A stretch of DNA of 14,746 bases from an uncultured Blautia sp. (GTDB lineage Bacteria > Bacillota_A > Clostridia > Lachnospirales > Lachnospiraceae): positions 1-14,746 of the forward strand of contig CAJLTE010000080.1 in NCBI GenBank assembly GCA_905209435.1, in the 5' to 3' direction. The notes beneath the pieces are model-generated. The model saw nothing but the letters and a program-made list of their open reading frames with translations. It did no database searches and was not told the DNA's origin. This document shows, piece by piece, positions 6,776 to 12,833 of this stretch (within the stretch, counting starts at the first letter, position 1; every line of letters starts with the position of its first letter). Position numbers and translations under genes: made by a program.

Positions 6776-9049
6776 CTAAATAAGCCCGGCTTTCATAAAG
6801 CCATCGATCAATCTCTGTGGTGTCAGAGGATTTTCATTAAATGCTACACCCGTTGCATGCAGAACTGCATTGCGGATAGCAGGTGCACCCGGAATTGCCG
6901 GAGGTTCACCCAGTGCCTTATTTCCAAATGGTCCGACCGGATCATCCAGCTCTACAAAATCAGCTTTGATATCTGGAGTATCCATCATAGTCATCAGTTT
7001 ATAGTCAAGCAGGGTACCATTTAAAGGTCTGCCTGTCTTCTCGTCCAGAAGAAGCTGTTCGGAAACACCATAGCCCATTCCCATGGACATACCGCCATGA
7101 ACCTGCATTTCTGCAAGCTGCGGATTGATCAGTTTACCGCTGTCATGAACATTGATAATATGGAGGATCTTAATCTTACCAAGCTCAATATCTACTTCCA
7201 CCTCTGCAAAGCAGCATCCTGTAGCAATCGTATTCTTCTTCACCTGTTCAGAAACTTCAGCTGTAAGTACGGAAGAATTTGTAAGGCTGTAGTAACTCTC
7301 CAGTGCAAGATTTGCAAGCGTCATCGCCTGATCCTCGCCTGCCATAATCCATCCATGATCAAGGCGCAATTCTCTTGTCTCCTCCGGCATCAACTGTTTT
7401 GCATAAGCCAGGATCTTCTCTTTCAGAAGATTTGCACAATCCTTTACTACTGTTCCTGTTACAAAGGACTGACGGGATGCATAGGCTCCTGTATCAAACG
7501 GTGTTACATCTGTATCCTGCATAGTCTGGATATGAATATCACTGATATCCATATTTAATACTTCTGCTGTCATCTGAGAGAATGCAGTATCCGCACCCTG
7601 TCCGATTTCTGTTGCACCCAGCATCAGACCTACACTTCCATCCTGGTTCAGAGTCATTCTGGCACCTGCTATTTCCAAAGAAATCGGCCATACACCTGTC
7701 TTATAGGAGAACAGTGACATTCCCACACCTCTGCGGATTTTTCCGGTCTGGTTTGCATATTCTTTCCGTTTCTCATCCCAGTGGATATATGCAGCGCCTT
7801 TTTCCAGACATTCAAAAATACCGTTTGTATTTGCAGCAATCGGTTTCAGATAGGCATCTTCATAATATCCTTTGATCAGATTCTTCTTTCTGAATTCCAG
7901 CGGATCCATTCCTATCTCTTTCGCTATATCATCCATAAAACACTCGATGCCAAAACATACCTGCGGGATTCCATATCCACGCATGGCGCCGCCTACCGGT
8001 GTATTGGTATATACGGTATACGCCTTTCCACGAATATTCGGACAGGCATACTGCAGTCTCCAGGAAGTCAGCCCGTTGGCTGCAATGGCATGTCCATGGG
8101 AAGCATATGCGCCCTGGTTTGAAATTGCAACCATATCTTTCGCAAGAAGATATCCGTCTTTATCAACCCCAGCTGTCAGATCGTATTCTATCGAATGACG
8201 GGTTCTTGTATTGCAAAAAGTCTCTTCTCTGCTCACATCAAGTTTCACAGGTCTGCCCCCCACCTGTGTAGTCAAAAATGCATTTAACGGCTCATAAAGT
8301 ACGTCCTGTTTATTTCCAAATCCGCCGCCAATATAAGGCTTGATGACTCTGATTTTTCCCCACGGTATTCCCAGTGCCTGACCGATCACACGACGGACAA
8401 TATGTGGAATCTGCGTAGAGCTTACCACTACGATCCTGCCGTTTTCCATATATGCATAAGAGATCGGATTCTCTATATGACAATGCTGTACAATAGGAGT
8501 TTTATAACTGCGTTTTACTACTGTTGCAGACTGCTCCAGACCTCTGTCAACGTCCCCGATGGAATAATTGGAGCTTACAAGGATGTTATCTTTTTTCTCC
8601 TCGTGAACCGGCGGGTTGGTTCCCAGCATGGATTTGCGTGGATGAATCTCTACCGGATATTCTTCATACTCTACTTCAATTAACCTTACTGCTCTCTGAG
8701 CTGTAATTTCGTCCTCTGCCACTACCGCTGCAATGTCATCTCCGTAATAACGGACTCTGCCTGTAAGAATATTACGATCTGCAACATCCTGATGAGCAGT
8801 CTCTACGGACCAGGGATGTCCTGGCGTAGGATAACAATGATTCGGTACGTCCTTAAAAGTAACTACTTTTACTACGCCGTCCAGAGCCTCTGCTTTACTG
8901 GTATCGATTGATTTCACGATACCGTTGCCGATCTTTGCGTGACAGACCTTTGCGATCAGACAATTGGCAGGAGCCATATCATCTGTAAATTTCGCGCGTC
9001 CTGTCACTTTATCATAGGCATCTACTCTCGGAACACTCTTTCCAATCAT
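6776..9049 (-). CDS. xdhA: Xanthine dehydrogenase molybdenum-binding subunit
   Basis: A 757-residue molybdopterin-binding subunit of the xanthine dehydrogenase family, the site of purine hydroxylation (for example hypoxanthine to xanthine to urate, or the reverse direction in anaerobes). The N-terminal hammerhead domain (about 15-130; KVTGRAKFTDD) is followed by Mo-cofactor segments: GGGFGNKQD (241-249), GGAMRGYG (353-360), IGQGADT (482-488) and ALGEPPAIPG (712-721), where E715 is the expected catalytic Glu. Length and motifs fit E. coli XdhA (752 aa). A GAAGGTG ribosome binding site lies just before ATG 9049. It is the first gene after a 396-base gap with its own promoter and structured leader, so xdhABC-yqeBC-mocA probably forms one operon. 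The cofactor may carry a labile selenium, inferred from YqeB/YqeC. Confidence 0.96.
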   Translation of the reverse strand: MIGKSVPRVDAYDKVTGRAKFTDDMAPANCLIAKVCHAKIGNGIVKSIDTSKAEALDGVVKVVTFKDVPNHCYPTPGHPWSVETAHQDVADRNILTGRVRYYGDDIAAVVAEDEITAQRAVRLIEVEYEEYPVEIHPRKSMLGTNPPVHEEKKDNILVSSNYSIGDVDRGLEQSATVVKRSYKTPIVQHCHIENPISYAYMENGRIVVVSSTQIPHIVRRVIGQALGIPWGKIRVIKPYIGGGFGNKQDVLYEPLNAFLTTQVGGRPVKLDVSREETFCNTRTRHSIEYDLTAGVDKDGYLLAKDMVAISNQGAYASHGHAIAANGLTSWRLQYACPNIRGKAYTVYTNTPVGGAMRGYGIPQVCFGIECFMDDIAKEIGMDPLEFRKKNLIKGYYEDAYLKPIAANTNGIFECLEKGAAYIHWDEKRKEYANQTGKIRRGVGMSLFSYKTGVWPISLEIAGARMTLNQDGSVGLMLGATEIGQGADTAFSQMTAEVLNMDISDIHIQTMQDTDVTPFDTGAYASRQSFVTGTVVKDCANLLKEKILAYAKQLMPEETRELRLDHGWIMAGEDQAMTLANLALESYYSLTNSSVLTAEVSEQVKKNTIATGCCFAEVEVDIELGKIKILHIINVHDSGKLINPQLAEMQVHGGMSMGMGYGVSEQLLLDEKTGRPLNGTLLDYKLMTMMDTPDIKADFVELDDPVGPFGNKALGEPPAIPGAPAIRNAVLHATGVAFNENPLTPQRLIDGFMKAGLI

Positions 9050-9240
9050 GTTTTCACCTTCTCTATTCTTTTTTGTTCTGGTTTATGGTATAAAGAAAGC
9101 CGGACTCACCCCAAGGTATTATCTGTTCCCCTCAGGACTGATGTCCGGCTCCGAACCATGCTTCTTCTTTCGCCCGTTTTCAGACATCAGGCGAATTATT
9201 TTATAATATTGCATAATTTGTTGCTTTTATCGTTCTTTTA
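9050..9240 (-). promoter_or_regulatory. Structured leader of xdhA with two mutually exclusive helices, candidate riboswitch or attenuator
   Basis: In transcript order (minus strand), CTGATGTC (9190-9183) pairs perfectly with GACATCAG (9145-9138). AGCCGGAC (9150-9143) pairs perfectly with GTCCGGCT (9105-9098). The two helices share bases 9143-9145, so only one can form fully. The second is followed at once by TTCTTTAT, so it looks like an intrinsic terminator, though with a long 37-base loop; the first would act as antiterminator. A third option pairs TTCGCC (9195-9190) with GGCGAA (9174-9169). The loop of helix two carries AACAGATA (9127-9120), a box also found in the ygeW and xdh leaders. 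I do not recognise a named riboswitch class. The ligand is unknown; a purine, molybdenum cofactor or selenium signal would suit the operon. Confidence 0.5.
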
Positions 9241-9268
9241 GTATAGCATATTGTACAGTATGTTTCAA
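9240..9268 (-). promoter_or_regulatory. Sigma-A promoter of the xdhA operon
   Basis: On the minus strand TTGAAA (9268-9263) is followed after exactly 17 bases by TATACT (9245-9240), close to the consensus TTGACA-17-TATAAT. Transcription would begin near 9230-9234 and read through about 180 bases of structured leader into xdhA. The surroundings (about 9230-9390) are very AT-rich, as expected of a promoter region. Confidence 0.7.
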
Positions 9269-9445
9269 TCTTTTTTGAATATTTTGTTGTCATTTCTAAA
9301 ATTTTCTATCTTATTTATAGGAATTATCTATAAGCAATAATTTCTGAATCAATCGAATAAAATCATCTGCTTCATACTTATTTCATCTGAGTCAAGCGGA
9401 TATTCGCGATCCGCTCCGCTACTTGCTCATAACCAAATAAGTAAA
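9269..9445. other. AT-rich spacer after the polyferredoxin gene
   Basis: No gene is seen here. The stretch is very AT-rich, apart from one compact hairpin: AGCGGAT (9395-9401) pairs with ATCCGCT (9409-9415) around a seven-base loop. It lies about 30 bases past the stop of the polyferredoxin gene on the minus strand, but no U-tract follows, so I cannot call it an intrinsic terminator with confidence. The rest may hold upstream promoter elements or operators for the xdhA operon. Confidence 0.4.
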
Positions 9446-9937
9446 TTATCTAACTGCTGTAAAAATTCCACGCAGGTCATGAATTGCATGACGCGGGCAT
9501 TTCACAGCACACATACCACAGCTCAGACACATAGATTCTTCGATCACCGCACAGTTATCAATTATTCTGATTGCACTCGCCGTACAGGTTTTCTGACAGA
9601 TTCCACAGCCAATGCAGCTGACTTCACACTGTTTCTTTGCTTCCGCACCTTTTTTCTTATTGGAACATTTTACTACAATGTAATTGGCGCATTCATGGAC
9701 GTGGATTACTTTCTGTGGACATACTTTTGCACAGGCCCCGCAGCCGATACATTTCTCTTCATCTACTTCTGCTACCCCATATTCATTGATGGAAATGGCT
9801 CCGAATTTACATTTATTTACGCAGGCTTTGCAGCCGATACAGCCATCTGCACAGCCAGTTTCACCTTCAGCCGATCTGCATCCCCCATTACATGCTACAA
9901 CCGCTGATCTATATGGAAATTTCTTCTTTACTGCCAT
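9446..9937 (-). CDS. Four-cluster polyferredoxin linked to the fused xanthine dehydrogenase
   Basis: A 163-residue cysteine-rich soluble electron carrier. Four ferredoxin-type 4Fe-4S motifs are visible: CIGCKACVNKC (33-43), CIGCGACAKVCP (63-74), CIGCGICQKTC (108-118) and CLSCGMCAVKCP (137-148). Extra cysteines at 16, 20, 29, 91, 104 and 129 resemble the cysteine-rich N-terminal part and C-terminal domain of RnfB-type proteins. There is no signal peptide or membrane segment. ATG 9937 is chosen over the GTG at 9946 because AGGAAG lies eight bases before it; the gap to the xdh stop is then two bases, implying coupled translation. It probably takes electrons from the fused Xdh, which has no FAD subunit next to it. 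Partner and direction of electron flow are inferred. Confidence 0.88.
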   Translation of the reverse strand: MAVKKKFPYRSAVVACNGGCRSAEGETGCADGCIGCKACVNKCKFGAISINEYGVAEVDEEKCIGCGACAKVCPQKVIHVHECANYIVVKCSNKKKGAEAKKQCEVSCIGCGICQKTCTASAIRIIDNCAVIEESMCLSCGMCAVKCPRHAIHDLRGIFTAVR

Positions 9938-9939
9938 AT

Positions 9940-12522
9940 TCACCACTTCCTTTCATATGGTGTTCCAGTCAGAGGCAGACGGTATTGTCTCTCGCCATCC
10001 CATCTGAAATACGCATCTGAGATCGCCGGTGCTGTCGGAATAGAAGTGATCTCGCCAATTCCAATGGCTCCGCAAGCTACATTTAATCCGGGTTTGTCGA
10101 TAACGATCGCATCAATCTTTGGAATCTCGTGAGCGCGGAACAGACCAAGAGAGCCATACTTGTCGATTGGTTTGCAGTTTTCATCAATTGGGTAATGCTC
10201 TCTCAGGGCAAATCCCATGGACATCACTACACCACCCTCAATCTGACCTTCACAGGATAGCGGATTAACAGCCTTGCCTACATCATGTGCAGCGACCATT
10301 TCCTCAACTTTTCCTGTTTTCTTATCCAGGATACATACCTGTGTCGCATAGCCATAAGCTACATGAGAAACAGGATTCGGTACATTTGCACCAAGCGGAT
10401 CTGTCTTAGCCAGATATTCTGCATAGTAAACCTTGCCAATCACATCATCAATAGTCTTGCCTGCATTTCGGTCCTCCATGATCTTATCGCAGGCACGGCG
10501 GCAGGCTTCTCCTGTTACCAGAGTCTGTCTGGAACCGGAAGTGGTTCCTGAATCCGGCGAAAACCAGGTATTACTTCTCTCATAAACAATATCTTCATGT
10601 TTCAGGTCTGTATTGGTAACTACCATCTGTGTCAGAACCGTGCCAAGTCCCTGTCCGATACAGGAAGCACCGGAATAAATATGAAGCTTTCTGTCCTCTT
10701 CAAATACAAGTTTCACGCGACCCGTATCCGGGATTCCGACACCAACACCGGCATTCTTCATAGCACAGCCGATTCCAACTGGTTTGCCTGCCTCCAAAGC
10801 AGCATTGTATTTCTCTTTTACCGCCTCCAGCGTTTCTACCAGACCTGTAGAATTATCTACGATCTGACCATTCGGAAGTGTTTCACCCGGGCGGATTGCA
10901 TTACGATAGCGGATTTCCCATGGTGTGATACCTACTTTATCTGCCATCATATTCAGCAATGTCTCTGTTGCAAAACAGGTCTGGGTTACACCAAATCCAC
11001 GGAACGCTCCTGCTGGCGGATTGTTAGTATAATAAGCAGTTCCTTCAATCTCAAAATTCTCATAATGATACGGACCTGCTGCATGTGTACATGCACGTTC
11101 CAGTACCGGACCGCCAAGAGAGGCAAACGCACCTGTATCTGATGCTACTTTCGCTTTTACCCCCATAATATTGCCATTCTCATCACAGCCCATAGTCATA
11201 TCCATATAAAATGGGTGGCGCTTCGGATGAACCAGCAAAGACTCTGCTCTGGAAAGCTTCATTTTCACCGGTTTCTTAGTTGCATATGTAAGCAATGCTG
11301 CCAGATGCTGTACTGTCATATCTTCTTTTCCGCCGAATCCACCGCCTACAAGTGCATTCTGTATCTTTACCTTATCCGTTCCAAGTAACAGGGAACACTC
11401 ATGTAATGTCTGATGTGCAGACTGGTCTGTGGAATATATGAAAATATCTCCATCCTCATCATAGAAAGCCACTGCACTCTCAGGCTCAAGGAATGCATGC
11501 TCTGTCCATGGAGTCTCAAAATGATGGCTGATCACATATTTCGAATTACGGATCGCCTCATCTGCATTTCCTCTGCTGATATGTTTATGTGCGCAGATAT
11601 TATTTTCTTCTTCATCAAATACTTTCGGAGCATCCTCTGCTGCCGCTTCCTCAATCGTATGAATATGAGGCAGAACCTCATATTTCACTTTGATCAGCTT
11701 CTTAGCTTTCTCAGCTGTTTCTCTGTCCTTCGCAGCTACAACAGCAATGGCATCCCCCAGATAATGTGTCAGTCCCCCTACAGGTATCAATGTATACTGA
11801 TCATGCTTCAGATGTCCAATCTTGTTCTCTCCCGGGATGTCCTCTGCCGTTAATACGGCTTCTACTCCAGGAAGTGTCTTCGCTGCTGTTGTATCAATCT
11901 CAAGCACACGTGCACGTGGATATTTACTTCTGAGTGCCGCCCCATACAGCATTCCATCAAAATAAAAATCATCCGGGTATTTGCCAGTTCCCAGTACTTT
12001 CTCTTCCACATCCACTCTGGATACCCTGTGTCCTAAGTTCCAGTTTGGATCCAGATCATCCGGGATTACACCCTCTTTTAAAACTTTCGCAGCCAGCCTT
12101 ACTGCATCCATAATTTTTACATATCCTGTGCAGCGACAATAATTATTGCGCAGTGCATATTTGATTTCATCATCTGTCGGCTCTTTATTCACATCCAGAA
12201 GAGCTTTGGTACACATTACCATACCCGGAATACAGAATCCACACTGAACTGCACCTGCTTTTCCGTATGCATATGTATAAACTTCACGTTCCCACTCTGT
12301 CAGACCTTCTACAGTGATCACTGTTCTTCCATCCAGCAGATCCGTATCAGGTACGCACGCTTTGCAGGTTTTTCCGTCAATAATAACTGTACAGGCTCCG
12401 CAGGCTCCTTCACTGCAGCCATCTTTTACTGAAGTCAGACGAAGTTCATCTCTCAGAAAGCGCAGTAGTTTTTGATTTCTGGCCGGTTCGACCTTTTGTC
12501 CATTGACTGTAAATACTGCCAT
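9940..12522 (-). CDS. xdh: Selenium-dependent xanthine dehydrogenase, fused 2Fe-2S and molybdenum subunits
   Basis: An 860-residue single-chain molybdenum hydroxylase. Residues 1-150 form the 2Fe-2S part: C36, C41, C44, C56 for the first cluster and C94, C97, C129, C131 for the second. A linker (about 151-170) leads to the molybdenum part: hammerhead domain about 172-290, then GGGFGGKED (393-401), GAFRGFG (505-511), IGQGLG (622-627) and GAIGIGE (818-824), where E824 is the expected catalytic Glu. This order and length match the selenium-dependent xanthine dehydrogenase family related to E. coli XdhD. There is no FAD domain, so electrons must leave by another partner, most likely the polyferredoxin encoded two bases downstream. 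AAAGGAG precedes ATG 12522. A structured 311-base gap separates it from ygfK. Confidence 0.94.
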   Translation of the reverse strand: MAVFTVNGQKVEPARNQKLLRFLRDELRLTSVKDGCSEGACGACTVIIDGKTCKACVPDTDLLDGRTVITVEGLTEWEREVYTYAYGKAGAVQCGFCIPGMVMCTKALLDVNKEPTDDEIKYALRNNYCRCTGYVKIMDAVRLAAKVLKEGVIPDDLDPNWNLGHRVSRVDVEEKVLGTGKYPDDFYFDGMLYGAALRSKYPRARVLEIDTTAAKTLPGVEAVLTAEDIPGENKIGHLKHDQYTLIPVGGLTHYLGDAIAVVAAKDRETAEKAKKLIKVKYEVLPHIHTIEEAAAEDAPKVFDEEENNICAHKHISRGNADEAIRNSKYVISHHFETPWTEHAFLEPESAVAFYDEDGDIFIYSTDQSAHQTLHECSLLLGTDKVKIQNALVGGGFGGKEDMTVQHLAALLTYATKKPVKMKLSRAESLLVHPKRHPFYMDMTMGCDENGNIMGVKAKVASDTGAFASLGGPVLERACTHAAGPYHYENFEIEGTAYYTNNPPAGAFRGFGVTQTCFATETLLNMMADKVGITPWEIRYRNAIRPGETLPNGQIVDNSTGLVETLEAVKEKYNAALEAGKPVGIGCAMKNAGVGVGIPDTGRVKLVFEEDRKLHIYSGASCIGQGLGTVLTQMVVTNTDLKHEDIVYERSNTWFSPDSGTTSGSRQTLVTGEACRRACDKIMEDRNAGKTIDDVIGKVYYAEYLAKTDPLGANVPNPVSHVAYGYATQVCILDKKTGKVEEMVAAHDVGKAVNPLSCEGQIEGGVVMSMGFALREHYPIDENCKPIDKYGSLGLFRAHEIPKIDAIVIDKPGLNVACGAIGIGEITSIPTAPAISDAYFRWDGERQYRLPLTGTPYERKW

Positions 12523-12650
12523 ATTGGACTCTCCTTTCTTTTTCGCACGTCTGCCTATTAGGGCAGTCAGCCAGAGTTTACCTCTGTCTGTTTTTTGTCT
12601 GCCTGTGATACCGCATAAATTTATCTCTTTTCATCCCGCGCCAGGCTCCG
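12523..12650 (-). promoter_or_regulatory. Structured leader of xdh, sharing a motif with the ygeW leader
   Basis: In minus-strand order the leader shows GGCAG (12603-12599), AACAGACA (12592-12585), a hairpin CAGAG-GTAAA-CTCTG (12586-12572) extended by CAG/CTG, then CTGCC (12566-12562) that can pair either locally with GGCAG (12555-12551, six-base loop) or back with the upstream GGCAG. The ygeW leader has the same order: GGCAG, AACAGATA, hairpin, CTGCC, GCAGA, with 18-19 bases between box and CTGCC in both. Two CAGGC/GCCTG pairings further upstream (12600-12670) add alternatives. This is consistent with a shared regulatory RNA; the ligand is unknown. Confidence 0.45.
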
Positions 12651-12651
12651 C

Positions 12652-12680
12652 TCTATATATTCCTGCCTGTGAAAAGTAAA
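12652..12680 (-). promoter_or_regulatory. Possible weak promoter of xdh
   Basis: TTTACT (12680-12675) and TATAGA (12657-12652) on the minus strand are spaced by 17 bases; each matches four of six consensus positions. It would start transcription just before the structured xdh leader. The match is modest, and xdh may instead be read from the ygfK transcript. Confidence 0.3.
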
Positions 12681-12721
12681 ACAAATTCTGTAACATGCGG
12701 CCGCGATTCAGCCTGATATGC

Positions 12722-12759
12722 AACACTGTCCACAGCCATTTTCTGCTGTGGACAGCGTT
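12722..12759. terminator. Strong 15-bp hairpin downstream of ygfK, possible terminator
   Basis: AACACTGTCCACAGC (12722-12736) and GCTGTGGACAGCGTT (12745-12759) form a 15-bp stem with one mismatch or wobble and an eight-base loop. It stands about 75 bases after the ygfK stop codon on the minus strand. The minus-strand bases after the stem (GCATATC) are not U-rich, so this may be a processing or stability element rather than an intrinsic terminator; the plus-strand side is followed by AAATTTCTTTTT. It would reduce read-through from ygfK into xdh. Confidence 0.45.
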
Positions 12760-12833
12760 AAATTTCTTTTTAAGTCTCTAATATTTGAAAATTTTAAATC
12801 TCTTTATAACTCTTTATTCTGTTTTCCTTATGA

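Noticed and set aside
9050..9240. TPP, cobalamin, guanidine-I, glycine or purine riboswitch in the xdhA leader
   Set aside because: The conserved core words of those classes as I know them are absent; only isolated short words are shared.
10597..11142. 181-codon plus-strand open frame opposite xdh
   Set aside because: Antisense to the conserved Mo domain; no recognisable domain and no ribosome binding site.
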